From contig NZ_BCLE01000005.1 in the NCBI RefSeq assembly GCF_001431045.1, positions 1 to 64,000 of the forward strand: 64,000 bases of DNA. The letters run 5' to 3'. This DNA comes from Streptococcus orisasini. GTDB taxonomy: Bacteria > Bacillota > Bacilli > Lactobacillales > Streptococcaceae. Position 1 is the stretch's first letter; each line of letters begins with the position of its first letter. A program made the translations under genes and the position numbers. The notes under the pieces are model-generated. The model saw only the letters and a list, made by a program, of their open reading frames with translations. It ran no database searches and had not been told where the DNA came from. Below, in pieces: positions 27,988 through 40,703 of this stretch.

Positions 27988-28354
27988 TACAGGCCCCCTT
28001 TCTTTTGTTAGACCAATTTAATTTACTAGCGGAGTAATAAAATGTTCTCACTGCCATTATAACATAGGACAAACTAAAATGTAGCTTGATGAGTGGGAGA
28101 TAAGAGAATTGAATTTTGTCTTTAATTCACTTTTTATTTGAATATTAAATGAATCCTCACTTTATCTCAATGGACTGTTCTAAAATTATTAATTATGGAT
28201 TTAGGCGCTATAAAAAGAGAGGGACAGGCGGCCATAATTGCTGTTTGTCCCTCTCCTATGTTTTTCTGTAATTTTAAAAAAATTGCTGCAAATTCCAGTA
28301 GAAAATACACTGTTTTCAGAAAGTTATCGCAAACACCTGAAAACAACAAGATTC
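27988..28354. other. Gene-free spacer between DUF4026-type gene and ntpD
   Basis: Holds the promoter of the DUF4026-type gene near 28056-28061 and the ATPase operon terminator at 28217-28255. Short frames on both strands across the hairpin are shadows of the inverted repeat. I see no gene. Confidence 0.6.
28217..28255 (-). terminator. Terminator of the V-type ATPase operon
   Basis: Ten-base perfect stem GAGAGGGACA/TGTCCCTCTC with further inner pairing, followed on the minus strand by TTTTTA, about 100 bases after the ntpD stop. Confidence 0.85.
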
Positions 28355-28984
28355 TTAATAATCTTTCACTTTCATAATCCGAACAAGGTTAGCTCGTTCA
28401 GCTTCTTCAAGTTTGAGTTCAATATAATGGATGGTTTCCTCCAGCTGCGGAATTGTTGAATGTTCCAGAGCGTTTACACGGCGTCTGGTTTTTTCAATTT
28501 CGTCTGCCATCAGCTGACAGGACTTTTCAACTTCAGCTAAACGCAGCAGTTTTTCCACCAAGCCATCCATTTTCTGAATCGTTGCATCCATTTCGCTGTT
28601 GGAGGCCAGATAGCTGTAGACGACATCTCCTTCATCATTGCCGTAAGGATTGTCAATCTGACTGTGCATTTTGGGCACAGTCACACTCATAATATTTTCT
28701 TTTTCGATAAACAGCTGAACCTGCTTTGTTGGAACTGCAAAAATTTCCTCCACCATCAGGTCATTCTCCAGCGACTTTGCTAGCACAAAATCTTGCATGT
28801 TGCTGACCAAGGCGGTTTCTACTTCCTGTCTGAGCTTGTTATTCTCTCGAATTAAATCAACAAAACGGCGCATGAGCTCATCGCGTTTGTCCTTAAGCAA
28901 TTTGTGCCCGCGAGTAGCCGTTTTCAAGCGCTCTTTAAGATTGCTTAATTCCATTCGTGTCGGTTTGACATTCAACCGTGCCAT
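28355..28984 (-). CDS. ntpD: V-type ATPase subunit D (central stalk)
   Basis: Coiled-coil rotor shaft subunit of the peripheral V1 sector. The family start [20 protein letters not shown] and long N- and C-terminal helices ([20 protein letters not shown]) are clear. ATG 28984 follows GGGAGGTGATAATTG and gives 209 residues; a TTG one codon earlier is less likely. It is the last gene of the nine-gene operon. Confidence 0.95.
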   Translation of the reverse strand: MARLNVKPTRMELSNLKERLKTATRGHKLLKDKRDELMRRFVDLIRENNKLRQEVETALVSNMQDFVLAKSLENDLMVEEIFAVPTKQVQLFIEKENIMSVTVPKMHSQIDNPYGNDEGDVVYSYLASNSEMDATIQKMDGLVEKLLRLAEVEKSCQLMADEIEKTRRRVNALEHSTIPQLEETIHYIELKLEEAERANLVRIMKVKDY

Positions 28985-29020
28985 CAATTATCACCTCCCT
29001 TGACCTGCTAAAGATTCCAT

Positions 29021-30424
29021 TTATTCTGAATCCACTGTACCTTCTTGAGCTTTAGGCAAATACTGATCCAGCATGTCATCTTTAATTCGCTTGAGTTCAG
29101 TTCGCGGCAGTATGGACAAAAGCTCCCAGCCTAAGTCAAGGCTCTCTTCGATACCGCGATTGGTATAAAAACCTTGGTTGATATATTCTTCTTCAAAACG
29201 ATCGGTGAACTTCACATACAGCTTATCTGTTTCAGACAAGGCAGATTCCCCCAATACCACGGCCAATTCCTTGGCTTGTTTGCCCTGAGCATAAGCCGCA
29301 AAGAGCTGATTCATGGTTGCCGCATGGTCTGCACGCGTCTTACCTTCACCTGAACCCTTGTCCTTCAAACGTGATAGTGATGGCAACACGTTAATTGGCG
29401 GACGATAGCCAGAGTTATAAAGTTCGTGGGATAGGATAATCTGACCTTCAGTGATGTAACCGGTCAAGTCAGGGATTGGATGGGTAATATCATCTTCTGG
29501 CATGGTCAGAATCGGAATTTGTGTTACAGAGCCTTTTTTACCAACCAAACGGCCAGCACGTTCATAAAGGGTTGAAAGGTTAGTGTAGAGATAGCCTGGA
29601 TAACCGCGGCGGCCCGGAACTTCACGGCGAGCTGCAGAGACTTCACGCAAGGCTTCACAGTAATTGGTCATATCTGTCATGATAACCAGAACATGCATGT
29701 CCTTTTCATAGGCCAGGTATTCTGCTGTTGTCAGGGCAATACGCGGAGTCGCGATACGCTCAATAGCAGGGTCGTTGGCCAGATTGACAAAAAGCACCGA
29801 GCGATCAATAGCACCTGTCTGACGCAGGTCGTTCATGAAGAATTCTGCTTCTTCAAAGGTAATTCCCATGGCCGCAAAGACCACGGCAAAGTTTTCATCA
29901 GAGTTTAGAACTGTTGCCTGACGAGCTATCTGCGCTGCCAATTCATTGTGGGGCAGACCTGAACCTGAAAACACAGGCAGTTTTTGTCCGCGGACAAGGG
30001 TATTGAGGTGATCGATGGCTGAAATCCCTGTTTGAATGAATTCGTCGGGATAGTCACGCGCTACTGGATTGATGGCCTGTCCGTCAATATCCAAATATTT
30101 TTCGGGAATGAGCTCTGGCCCGCCATCAATAGGTTTCCCCATACCATTAAAGATACGGCCAACCATGTCTTCTGACACCGCCAGTTCAAGCGGGTGACCC
30201 GTGAAGCGAACCTTGGCTTTTTCAAGATTGATACCAGATGATCCTTCAAAGAGCTGAACCATGGCCTTATCTTCCTGAACTTCCAAGACCTGACCCTGGC
30301 GAATTTCTCCGCCGTGAAGCTTGATTTCAACCAGCTCATTGTACTGAACGCCCTCAACTTGATCCACAATCATCAAAGGGCCGACAACTTCGCTGACTGT
30401 ACGATATTCTTTAAGAACACTCAT
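29021..30424 (-). CDS. ntpB: V-type ATPase subunit B
   Basis: Non-catalytic nucleotide-binding subunit of the V1 hexamer. [19 protein letters not shown] replaces the catalytic P-loop, as normal for B, and [34 protein letters not shown] is the family signature. The start at 30424 ([10 protein letters not shown]) follows GGGAGGTATCTAGC and gives 468 residues. Its ATG is one base after the ntpA stop (TAGCATG), so the two are translationally coupled. Confidence 0.96.
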   Translation of the reverse strand: MSVLKEYRTVSEVVGPLMIVDQVEGVQYNELVEIKLHGGEIRQGQVLEVQEDKAMVQLFEGSSGINLEKAKVRFTGHPLELAVSEDMVGRIFNGMGKPIDGGPELIPEKYLDIDGQAINPVARDYPDEFIQTGISAIDHLNTLVRGQKLPVFSGSGLPHNELAAQIARQATVLNSDENFAVVFAAMGITFEEAEFFMNDLRQTGAIDRSVLFVNLANDPAIERIATPRIALTTAEYLAYEKDMHVLVIMTDMTNYCEALREVSAARREVPGRRGYPGYLYTNLSTLYERAGRLVGKKGSVTQIPILTMPEDDITHPIPDLTGYITEGQIILSHELYNSGYRPPINVLPSLSRLKDKGSGEGKTRADHAATMNQLFAAYAQGKQAKELAVVLGESALSETDKLYVKFTDRFEEEYINQGFYTNRGIEESLDLGWELLSILPRTELKRIKDDMLDQYLPKAQEGTVDSE

Positions 30425-30425
30425 G

Positions 30426-32201
30426 CTAGATACCTCCCTTTGCCAGCACTTGATGGATGCTGTCTCGAACAGCATCAGCAAGCGCCTGAATTTTTTCTAC
30501 TTGATCTTCTGATATATATTTGCTGCGGGCAATGCGATTGCGGACATCAGCGGTTCCGTCCATAATTTCAGTGTAATAAGCGCCCAATTCCAAAGCCTTG
30601 CCAGCTTCATCGGCAAAGACCAAAATATTATTCAGCATGGCTTCCTGCTTAGGAAAAGACGTAAAAGTATCAACTGTATCAAAGGCATTTTGCTGCAGAT
30701 AGTCTTCACGAATCTGCCGTGCAACAGCCATGGTTAAGCGATCCTGATCAGACAGTGAATCAAGGCCGACCAAACGCACAATCTCTTCTAAGCTCGACTC
30801 TCTTTGCAGAATATTCATAGCACGCGTCACCTTAGCAGCCCAGCGGGTATTTTGTGCCTTGTCAATATACTTGCCCACTTCATCCTTGTAAAGTGAGTAG
30901 GAACTCAGCCAGTTGATAGCTGGGAAGTGCCGGCGCTGAGCAAGCGGCGCATCAAGTCCCCAGAAAACCTTGACAATACGCAGAGTATTTTGCGTAACGG
31001 GTTCAGAAATATCACCGCCAGGAGGCGACACGGCACCAATAGCAGTAATGGTTCCTTCGCGGCTTTGACTGCCGAGCACACGGGCACGGCCGGCACGTTC
31101 ATAATATTCTGCGATACGAGAACCCAGGTAAGCTGGGTAACCTTCATCTCCTGGCATTTCTTGCAAGCGGCCAGACATTTCCCGCAGAGCCTCTGCCCAA
31201 CGAGACGTCGAGTCGGCCATGATGGCAACAGAATAACCCATATCGCGGAAATATTCAGCGATGGTAATACCAGTGTAGATGGAAGCTTCACGCGCAGCCA
31301 CGGGCATATTTGACGTATTGGCAATCAAAACAGTCCGTTCCATAATCGACTGGCCAGTATTAGGGTCAATCAATTCCGGAAATTCATTCAGTACGTCGGT
31401 CATTTCGTTTCCGCGTTCACCACAGCCGACATAGATAACGATATCCACATTGGCAAATTTGGCAATCTGGTGTTGTACCACAGTTTTACCAGCTCCGAAT
31501 GGTCCCGGAACAGCGGCTGCTCCGCCCTTTGTTACAGGAAAGAAGGTATCGATGACACGCTGTCCCGTCACAAGGGGTTCAACAGGAATCAACTTCTGGG
31601 CAACCGGACGGCTCTTGCGAACTGGCCATTTCTGCATCAGAGTACCCTTGAAGACAGAACCGTCAGCCTGCTCAATTTCATAAACAATGTCATCAACCGT
31701 GAAATCACCTGCTGAAATAGCCGTAAGTTTCCCAGATACGCTGTTAGGCACCATAATGCGATGCTCAACAACCAAGGTTTCTTGAACAGTACCCAAAATG
31801 TCTCCGGGAACGACTTGACTGCCAACTTCCAGACTTGGCTTAAAGGTCCAAGTCAGCTCACGGTCAAGACTTGGAATAGAGACACCGCGAATCAGAAAGT
31901 CACTGTTAGTAGCTGTTTTAAAGCGATCTAACGGCCGCTGAATCCCATCAAACATTTGTGAAATCAAGCCTGGACCCAACTCTACCGATAGGGGACTGCC
32001 CGTTGTCACAACCGGCTCACCCGGACCAATACCAGATGTTTCTTCATAAACTTGAATAGAAGCCTGATCGCGCCGCATTTCAATAATTTCACCGATCAAG
32101 CCCAAATGACCAACGCGGCAGATATCCTGAATATTGGCCTCCTGCATACCAGAAGCCACAACTAAGGGCCCTGACACTTTTATAATTTTTCCTTGGCTCA
32201 A
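30426..32201 (-). CDS. ntpA: V-type ATPase catalytic subunit A
   Basis: ATP-hydrolysing subunit of V1. The P-loop [18 protein letters not shown] and [14 protein letters not shown] are present, along with the long non-homologous insert that marks V-type A subunits. The start is TTG at 32201 because GGAGG lies 7 bases upstream and the protein then begins [12 protein letters not shown]; this gives 591 residues, the usual streptococcal length. A 191-base gap separates it from ntpG. Confidence 0.95.
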   Translation of the reverse strand: MSQGKIIKVSGPLVVASGMQEANIQDICRVGHLGLIGEIIEMRRDQASIQVYEETSGIGPGEPVVTTGSPLSVELGPGLISQMFDGIQRPLDRFKTATNSDFLIRGVSIPSLDRELTWTFKPSLEVGSQVVPGDILGTVQETLVVEHRIMVPNSVSGKLTAISAGDFTVDDIVYEIEQADGSVFKGTLMQKWPVRKSRPVAQKLIPVEPLVTGQRVIDTFFPVTKGGAAAVPGPFGAGKTVVQHQIAKFANVDIVIYVGCGERGNEMTDVLNEFPELIDPNTGQSIMERTVLIANTSNMPVAAREASIYTGITIAEYFRDMGYSVAIMADSTSRWAEALREMSGRLQEMPGDEGYPAYLGSRIAEYYERAGRARVLGSQSREGTITAIGAVSPPGGDISEPVTQNTLRIVKVFWGLDAPLAQRRHFPAINWLSSYSLYKDEVGKYIDKAQNTRWAAKVTRAMNILQRESSLEEIVRLVGLDSLSDQDRLTMAVARQIREDYLQQNAFDTVDTFTSFPKQEAMLNNILVFADEAGKALELGAYYTEIMDGTADVRNRIARSKYISEDQVEKIQALADAVRDSIHQVLAKGGI

Positions 32202-32233
32202 GATGTTCCCTCCTGAATTAAGATACAGCAGTA

Positions 32234-32258
32234 TGTTACAAAACGATAATTTGTAACA
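32234..32258. promoter_or_regulatory. Palindrome in the ntpG-ntpA gap
   Basis: Perfect arms TGTTACAAA and TTTGTAACA separated by seven bases lie about 35 bases upstream of the ntpA start. It could be a protein-binding operator or an RNA hairpin that adjusts the amount of A subunit. The rest of the 191-base gap is AT-rich with no gene. Confidence 0.5.
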
Positions 32259-32392
32259 CTCTCTCATTAGGAGACTGCTTTCTTTTATAAATGTTAATTT
32301 TTAAATATTATCGCAAAACAACTTTAGCATTTTATTTTCAAAGACTAAGAGAAAATAACACTGCAATGCTTAACAATAAGCATGAGTTTGTG

Positions 32393-32713
32393 TTAGAGGA
32401 TGTTTTGACCGACTGCTTTTTCTACATTGTCCTGCACTCGCTGGATCCCTAATCCTGTTGCTCCTTTGTGAGTTGGAATAAGGATGACAGCCGGAGTGAC
32501 CTGACTGTCATAATAGGCAATCGTATCAGGAATTTCAGCAGCAATATCCTCTGTCAAATACACAATACCATAGTCATTTTTAGCCAGCTTTCGCAATTGA
32601 TTAACAGCCTCCTGCGCTTGGTTAACAGGAAAGGTCTGAAAGCCTATCATACGAAAGGGCAAAATGGCATCACGATTGCCAATCACGCCAATTTTGTATT
32701 TTTTACTGTCCAT
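32393..32713 (-). CDS. ntpG: V-type ATPase subunit G/F (NtpG)
   Basis: Small Rossmann-like rotor subunit that binds subunit D, equivalent to subunit F of other V/A-ATPases. KIGVIGNRDAILPFRMIGF and the glycine-rich IPTHKGATGLGIQRVQDNVEKAVG match the family. The length is 106 residues. It overlaps the ntpC stop by 11 bases. Confidence 0.92.
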   Translation of the reverse strand: MDSKKYKIGVIGNRDAILPFRMIGFQTFPVNQAQEAVNQLRKLAKNDYGIVYLTEDIAAEIPDTIAYYDSQVTPAVILIPTHKGATGLGIQRVQDNVEKAVGQNIL

Positions 32714-33719
32714 AAATCGGCCTCATCCTTTCTTTAACCATCTCCAGCGGCAGCTGATTGCTGATTGCTGACAGCAGCAGACGTAAATTTTTTACTTCAA
32801 ATTCCCTGCACAGCAGGTAACGCGCCAAAACAAGCGGTCCTTCTGGGGTGTATTTAGCCTGATCCAGCAGCTGAAACTGTATAAGGTCATAAAGAAATTC
32901 TAAATCAAGCGCTGATATAGTCCCCTGACGCATTTTGTCTTCAAACGCTATCCACTCTGTATTGAATTGGTCGGGATTGGCTTGGATAAACCAATCTATC
33001 AGCTCCTGCCTTTCCCCCATCTCAATAAATTCCCGAGCTGACAGGCTGCCTTCATCAGAAAGCAGCTGCATCATAAAGCTCTGAGGCTTTTTTTGAGAGA
33101 GCGCACGCTGAACAGTGATAACATTATAAAAATCAATCATCAAACTGATAGCCTGACGGAACACTTCTGAACCTAAGGCCATCTGATTAGCTAAATGTTT
33201 TAAGTGTTTAAAGTAAGCCAAATCTGTCCCAATTTCCAAAACTCGGATATCCTTGTAGTCCTCGTATTCTTCCCAAATCATGGCCAATTCTTCTACCATA
33301 AATTCTGGGAAAACTTCCGAACTAAAGGTGGAAATTAAATGCTCCAAAGCTTCTAAAGATTCTGAACCAATAGGAATCAGAAGATGTTTTAATTCCTGCT
33401 TGGTAGCTCTGGCTTTAAAGAAAACCTTAATATTGTGATAAACATAGCGCAAAGCAAACATAGTGACAATATCTTGATCTGGTGATTCAGCAAAGGCCCA
33501 GGCATATTCTTTAGCAAGCCCTGATGTCAGCTGCTGATCAATCAGATTAAGGTCTTCTAAATCAGCTGCCGACAGGTGATAAGAGGTTGACTGCAGTAAA
33601 AGCGCCAAGCTTTCTGTATCAGGAGCCTGCAAAAGCTTTTCAAATTGTTCTGGAGTAATAAGCTCCCGCTCCTTAACACTGATGGTTGTGTTAATTTGTG
33701 AGAATAGACTTGCATCCAT
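32703..33719 (-). CDS. ntpC: V-type ATPase subunit C (NtpC, d-like)
   Basis: Socket protein that joins the central stalk to the membrane rotor ring. It is an all-helical, Leu- and Gln-rich protein of 338 residues with the family's closing RYLLCREFEVKNLRLLLSA, giving good support. It is preceded by ntpE at 12 bases and overlaps ntpG. Confidence 0.93.
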   Translation of the reverse strand: MDASLFSQINTTISVKERELITPEQFEKLLQAPDTESLALLLQSTSYHLSAADLEDLNLIDQQLTSGLAKEYAWAFAESPDQDIVTMFALRYVYHNIKVFFKARATKQELKHLLIPIGSESLEALEHLISTFSSEVFPEFMVEELAMIWEEYEDYKDIRVLEIGTDLAYFKHLKHLANQMALGSEVFRQAISLMIDFYNVITVQRALSQKKPQSFMMQLLSDEGSLSAREFIEMGERQELIDWFIQANPDQFNTEWIAFEDKMRQGTISALDLEFLYDLIQFQLLDQAKYTPEGPLVLARYLLCREFEVKNLRLLLSAISNQLPLEMVKERMRPIYGQ

Positions 33720-33731
33720 TTCAAACTCCTC

Positions 33732-34316
33732 CTAACCCTCTTTGAAAATATCAGCAGCAATCCGAGAACTCTCTTCTTTGTAAATAGAATCAATCAAGCT
33801 AGCATACAGGTAGCTGTCATCGATTTTCCCAAGAGATACAACAAAACCAGCCTCATCGGAAATGGTCTGCTCTGCAAAGGTCACATGGGGAAAATCTGCT
33901 TCCAGCTGCTGCAAAGTGCCTGAGTCCCATTTGTCAGCCGTTATCTGACCAAATTGGACAGTAAAGGGTTCTTGCTTGTATTTTTCAAGGACCTTTCTGA
34001 TAAAAGCCAGCTCTTCTTTTAAACTCCAGTTCTTCATCTGTTCAAGGGCTGAAGCAAAGAGCTCTCTCAGCACTTTTTGCTTTGCTGCCAGGGTGGACTG
34101 ACGCTCTTTATTTTTAAGCTGCTGAGTCTCTATTTGAAAGGCCTGATTCAATTCTTTCAGCTGATTTTGGCGTTCATTGGCCTTCTCCATAAGGAGCTGC
34201 GCCTTGCGATCTTCAAAATCTTTTTGAATTTGCTTCTTAGCAGCTTCCAATTTGAGCTGTCCTTCTTGATGTGCCTGTTCAATAATTGATGTCTTCAATG
34301 GATTTGCTTCACTCAC
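33732..34316 (-). CDS. ntpE: V-type ATPase subunit E (peripheral stalk)
   Basis: Peripheral stalk subunit of 194 residues. A long charged N-terminal helix (about 10-110, Gln/Lys/Glu-rich) forms the coiled coil with subunit F/G and is followed by a globular C-terminal head ending ESSRIAADIFKEG. Operon position between ntpK and ntpC supports the call. Confidence 0.9.
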   Translation of the reverse strand: MSEANPLKTSIIEQAHQEGQLKLEAAKKQIQKDFEDRKAQLLMEKANERQNQLKELNQAFQIETQQLKNKERQSTLAAKQKVLRELFASALEQMKNWSLKEELAFIRKVLEKYKQEPFTVQFGQITADKWDSGTLQQLEADFPHVTFAEQTISDEAGFVVSLGKIDDSYLYASLIDSIYKEESSRIAADIFKEG

Positions 34317-34360
34317 AAGACGTCCTCCTTCTCATCATTTTACTGCGGTAAGAAGATCGT

Positions 34361-36825
<2,465 letters not shown>

Positions 36826-36836
<11 letters not shown>

Positions 36837-37149
36837 ATTTTTCTACCACCCTGTCCACAATTTGCTGAACGAGACCTGCTTTTTTATCCGACAGAACTGA
36901 CCGAACATGCTGGTCATTTTTAGAAATTGTTTCTGCCAATTTTGCCTGCTGGTCTGTTTTTTGCTGGGTTAATACTGCTTCTAGCTTTGACACTTGAAGC
37001 TTTGTTTCTTGGTCGCAATCCAATTTTACTTTTTCTAAATCCTCTGCAGACTGGGTACGGAGCGCCTGAACCTGAGCATCGTAATCAGCCAGAACATCTT
37101 TAGCTTCTGCCTCAATGGTCTGCATCGTTTCTAAAATGGAGTTTGCCAC
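36826..37149 (-). CDS. ntpF: V-type ATPase subunit F (NtpF, peripheral stalk)
   Basis: Coiled-coil subunit of 107 residues that pairs with NtpE in the peripheral stalk. It is almost wholly helical and charged (ETMQTIEAEAKDVLADYDAQ). The start is GTG 37149 after GGGGGTGGCAAG; an ATG six codons upstream overlaps that Shine-Dalgarno sequence. It is the first gene of the operon, as in E. hirae ntpFIKECGABD. Confidence 0.88.
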
Positions 37150-37177
37150 CTTGCCACCCCCTTTCAATGTTATGTCT

Positions 37178-37186
37178 ATTTTACCA
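37178..37186 (-). promoter_or_regulatory. Promoter -10 of the V-type ATPase operon
   Basis: TGGTAAAAT, an extended -10, lies about 30 bases upstream of the ntpF start. The -35 is weak. Confidence 0.5.
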
Positions 37187-37620
37187 AAATTCTGACAACT
37201 TGAACCGCTAAAATGTAAGTTTTTAGGATTTTTACTAATTAAGTAAATTTTTAAAACTTAATCCACACTCGCATAGCTCTATCCCTAACAAAAAACTATC
37301 ACGTCACTAATCATGATAGTTTGCAACTGTCAAATCTCGATTGCAAAAGTTTTCCTAAAATTTTCAGTTGCTAGTAAAGCAGGATTTTAGATAAAATTCT
37401 ATTTTTAATAAATGGAAAGATAGACTCTTTATTTTATATGCGCTTACATAATATACTGTTTATTATATCATATTTTTCATGAGCCCCCACAACTAAGACC
37501 GATTGCCAGAAACCTCTACGATTTCAAAAAATATTTACTTTATATAACTATAGCTTAAAGATTGATTACCAAAACTCAATTAACACCTACTGGGCCTATC
37601 CAGTAGGTGTTTTTCTCTTA
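37187..37620. other. Gene-free spacer at the left edge of the biosynthetic island
   Basis: Very AT-rich. It contains a minus-strand terminator (37294-37321, AACTATCA/TGATAGTT followed by TTTT) and a strong plus-oriented hairpin with a T run (37583-37616, ACACCTACTGG/CCAGTAGGTGT). No coding sequence is convincing. The plus-oriented terminator has no obvious plus-strand gene before it. Confidence 0.55.
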
Positions 37621-39390
37621 TTATTGATTCACTCTTTTATCTGTCAAATATGCTAATGGTGTTGAGAGGAGGACAATCAAGGAACCGATAACAAATACTT
37701 GGTCAAAGGCTTTGCTAAGATTTTTATTTTTAGAGTCTTTGATTTGTTTGAAGGTATCGGTTAATTCTTCTTTCTGAGCTAGTAATTGAACTGCAAGACC
37801 GAGTTGAGTTTGCCCTTTAGCCAAAGGTAAAAAGGCTGAATTTAATTGTTGTGGAAGTTTTGCCACAACTTTTTCTGTACCTGCTACTAATTGGCTATTA
37901 GCATCATAGAGCTTACGGTAATCACTGCCTTTTTTAGGAAGTGGAAGGTTATCTGTTTCTTTAGCAGCGGCTTTTATCTTCTTAATCATTTTATTTTGCT
38001 TGCTAGAAACGTCGGTAGTATTTTTACTTGATTTGAAGGCTTGCTTGATTTCAGATTTTGCAACTTTTTTCACCGAATCAGATAACTGGTGCTTATCGAT
38101 TTGAGCATAGGCAGCGTGTCTAATATTATCTTTGGCGGTGTTAATATTAGCATTCAAAATAGTTACTAACAAAGCCATACCAATCGCTTGTCCAATATAT
38201 CTTGAAGCATTAACAATCCCAGAACCAATTCCTGCTTTAGTAACAGGAAGGTATTTTACAGAAGCTGTCAAAGCCATGGCCATAAAGCCTAGACCAAGAC
38301 CAATGATAACATTACAACAAATGATAATACTTTTTGAAGTTGCGTAATGAACTAAACTTAGCATAAAGAGCCCGCCAGCTGTAATAAACATCCCAATACA
38401 AACAAGGAGTTTAGCTGAAATCTTTTGATACATTTTTGTTGCCAGTGGCATTCCGACAACAATGGCTAAAGAAGCTGGAACAATGAGGTAAGCTGAATGA
38501 AGGGCACTATAGTTACGAATATTTTGAAGGAAGTAATTCAAAATCAATGATGGAACAATAATTGCAAACCCAAAAATCATATAAATGATGCTTGAAGCTG
38601 TAAAAGTCTTTTCTTTAAATAATGACAATTCAATAATCGGTGATTTTACTTTTCCTTCAACAACAATTAACAAGATGAAACCAATAACACTAATGGTAAA
38701 GCTTGATAGAATAATCGTAGATGTCCAACCATATTCTCTACCTTCTAGGAGACCAAAGGTTAAACCACCTAGAGTACACGTTAAAAATAGCATTCCAAAC
38801 CAGTCAATCTCTTTAGCAATACTGAAATCGTATGATTCCTCATTTCCCCAAAGAATCAATAAAAAGGCAAGGATGGCAATTGGAACATTAATTCCAAAAA
38901 TCCAGTGATAAGTTGTCCAATGAATGATTAAACCACCAATCACAGGACCTCCAGCTGCGGCTAAGGCACTAAATGCTCCCATAACAGCCGTCACTTTACT
39001 AGTACTTGATTTTCCAAAAAGTGCAATCCCCATTGGCAAAACAATCGGTGTCAAAATTGCCCCGCCAATTCCTTGGAAAAAGCGGTAGACAATCAGCAAA
39101 TATAGTGAACTTGCCATCATGCAGGCAAAAGAAAAAATACCAAATAAAACGACACCAATCAACATCACTAATCGGCGGCCATATAAATCAGCTAGTTTTG
39201 AAGCCGTGATAATAAAAACAGCCATTGCTAAAACGTAGATTGTCGCTACCCAACTTGTATCAGTTAAACTTGTATTTAAATCTTTCATGATATCTGGCAA
39301 AGCAATATTAACAATGGTAGCATCTAAAGCCCCCATAAACATTGCGAGAACCAATCCAATAAATCCAAAAGATTTTTTTATCTTTGACAT
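37621..39390 (-). CDS. MFS multidrug-type exporter, DHA2 family
   Basis: Proton-driven exporter of 589 residues with 14 predicted helices. GALDATIVNIALPDI (family motif D1), LADLYGRRLVML (motif A) and FSALAAAGGPVIGG (motif C) mark DHA2 antiporters. A long hydrophilic loop (about 425-545) rich in Lys and Ser precedes the final helix. It is divergent from a TetR gene and adjacent to the NRPS/PKS genes, so export of or immunity to the product is the likely role. Codon usage is AT-rich compared with the ATPase operon. Confidence 0.9.
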   Translation of the reverse strand: MSKIKKSFGFIGLVLAMFMGALDATIVNIALPDIMKDLNTSLTDTSWVATIYVLAMAVFIITASKLADLYGRRLVMLIGVVLFGIFSFACMMASSLYLLIVYRFFQGIGGAILTPIVLPMGIALFGKSSTSKVTAVMGAFSALAAAGGPVIGGLIIHWTTYHWIFGINVPIAILAFLLILWGNEESYDFSIAKEIDWFGMLFLTCTLGGLTFGLLEGREYGWTSTIILSSFTISVIGFILLIVVEGKVKSPIIELSLFKEKTFTASSIIYMIFGFAIIVPSLILNYFLQNIRNYSALHSAYLIVPASLAIVVGMPLATKMYQKISAKLLVCIGMFITAGGLFMLSLVHYATSKSIIICCNVIIGLGLGFMAMALTASVKYLPVTKAGIGSGIVNASRYIGQAIGMALLVTILNANINTAKDNIRHAAYAQIDKHQLSDSVKKVAKSEIKQAFKSSKNTTDVSSKQNKMIKKIKAAAKETDNLPLPKKGSDYRKLYDANSQLVAGTEKVVAKLPQQLNSAFLPLAKGQTQLGLAVQLLAQKEELTDTFKQIKDSKNKNLSKAFDQVFVIGSLIVLLSTPLAYLTDKRVNQ

Positions 39391-39499
39391 ACCTCTATCC
39401 TTTCATCATAAAGCTCTTAATCCCTTGATGCATCAAAAAGTTAACAAATCGAATTATCACCACTTAATGCTTTAATAATTCATGAAAATAGCATATAAT

Positions 39500-39512
39500 A
39501 TTGCTAAGCAAT
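39500..39512. promoter_or_regulatory. Candidate TetR operator between exporter and regulator
   Basis: Perfect palindrome ATTGC-TAA-GCAAT in the 163-base divergent spacer, about 40 bases before the TetR gene. This position suits a repressor controlling both directions. Binding is inferred. Confidence 0.45.
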
Positions 39513-39553
39513 TAACCATTACACATTTTAAAAATATGTTCAAATAAGAAAAA

Positions 39554-40093
39554 ATGACTAATAATCGAAAAACTAATAGTGTTGAAAACTTAAAAAATGC
39601 TCTCATCGGACTGCTGCTCGAAAAAAAATATTCAGAAATCACCGTTGCTGATATTGCTAAAAAAGCTAATGTTAGTCGAGGAACCTTTTACCAACACTTC
39701 CTTGATAAAGATGATTTAGCAACTACAATAGGTAATGAAACTTCTAAAAGATTCTGGAATATTTTATCCAAAGGAAACCTTGATAAACAAGATAAAATCC
39801 TCGAAAGTTTAGAATGTATTAAAGCTGATGCTAAACACTTTAAAGCAATCTCTCAAGCACCACATGTTCAATTTTCTAAAACAGTTCAAGTGTTACTCAA
39901 ACAACTGATTACAACTAATATTATTCTCAAAAGTCGAATCAAACAAAAAGCAAATATTTCTGATGATTTGGTTATTCAAGCCTTCTGTGCCTCTTTTGAA
40001 AGAATCATCTCCGCATGGATTGAAAGTGATTTTCAACAAAGCCCAAAAGAAATCAGTGAAATCATCATCAAAATAGAAAAATTGTTTTTATAA
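39554..40093 (+). CDS. TetR-family regulator (exporter-linked)
   Basis: Repressor-type regulator of 179 residues with the N-terminal helix-turn-helix ITVADIAKKANVSRGTFYQHFLDKDDL and a variable ligand domain. It is divergent from the MFS exporter gene, the usual arrangement for a drug- or product-responsive repressor. No clear RBS precedes the ATG (AAATAAGAAAAA), so expression may be low. It ends at a terminator shared with the next, convergent TetR gene. Confidence 0.88.
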   Translation: MTNNRKTNSVENLKNALIGLLLEKKYSEITVADIAKKANVSRGTFYQHFLDKDDLATTIGNETSKRFWNILSKGNLDKQDKILESLECIKADAKHFKAISQAPHVQFSKTVQVLLKQLITTNIILKSRIKQKANISDDLVIQAFCASFERIISAWIESDFQQSPKEISEIIIKIEKLFL

Positions 40094-40121
40094 AAGGTCA
40101 CGCACATTCATGCGTGACCTT
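40094..40121. terminator. Bidirectional terminator between two TetR genes
   Basis: Eleven-base perfect stem AAGGTCACGCA/TGCGTGACCTT with a CATTCA loop between convergent genes. Confidence 0.85.
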
Positions 40122-40126
40122 ATCAT

Positions 40127-40660
40127 TTACACAAATATTTTATACAACGACAAACTCCTAACAATTTCTTTCGCAATATAAGTTGGGTTTAATTTAGTAT
40201 CATTTTCTAGCCAATATAAAGCGACATTCCATACGCCCCCCATTACCATCAAATCAGCAAATAATTCATCTTCTGCCCCATTATTATGCCAGGGAAGATC
40301 CATTGTTGGTAATATATTCAAAAAATATTTTCTTTCAACATTTAAGGCAAAATCTAATAGATTATGCTTCTTCAACAACATTAGATACCTTTTATTAGTA
40401 TTCCAGAATTCAAAATAGACAATTAATAAGCTAATAAAATCGGTAATTGAATTATCGCTGACAATTAACAAGTAATCATCTAATAAATACTGAATAAAAA
40501 ATTCAACAATTGATTTCTTATTTTTAAAATATCTATAAAATGTACTTCTTGATAAATCAGCATAGCTAGCTATTTCGGATATTGTTATTTCATCAAACGA
40601 ATTTTTTTCGAGCTTCTCAAAAAATATTTTCGCAAGCATTAGTTTAGATTCTTTTTCCAT
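40127..40660 (-). CDS. TetR-family regulator (beside the HXXEE gene)
   Basis: Regulator of 177 residues with helix-turn-helix ITISEIASYADLSRSTFYRYFKNKKSI near the N terminus and a TetR_C-like remainder. The start at 40660 (MEKESKLML) is chosen because GAGAGGTTAGAATTA precedes it and codons farther upstream cross the divergent promoter. It is divergent from the HXXEE membrane protein gene, with a palindrome between them, so it probably controls itself and that gene. Confidence 0.85.
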   Translation of the reverse strand: MEKESKLMLAKIFFEKLEKNSFDEITISEIASYADLSRSTFYRYFKNKKSIVEFFIQYLLDDYLLIVSDNSITDFISLLIVYFEFWNTNKRYLMLLKKHNLLDFALNVERKYFLNILPTMDLPWHNNGAEDELFADLMVMGGVWNVALYWLENDTKLNPTYIAKEIVRSLSLYKIFV

Positions 40661-40684
40661 TAATTCTAACCTCTCATAAATAGA

Positions 40685-40703
40685 ACAAATTGTACCAATC
40701 TGT
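40685..40703. promoter_or_regulatory. Candidate TetR operator upstream of the HXXEE gene
   Basis: Imperfect palindrome ACAAATTG-TAC-CAATCTGT (7 of 8 arm positions) overlapping an extended -10 (TGGTACAAT) for the TetR gene and about 20 bases upstream of the divergent promoter (TTGTGA 40722-40727, 17 bases, TATAAT 40745-40750). Confidence 0.5.

Noticed and set aside
28167-28459. Open frames on both strands over the ATPase operon terminator
   Set aside because: They arise from the inverted repeat and the antisense of ntpD.
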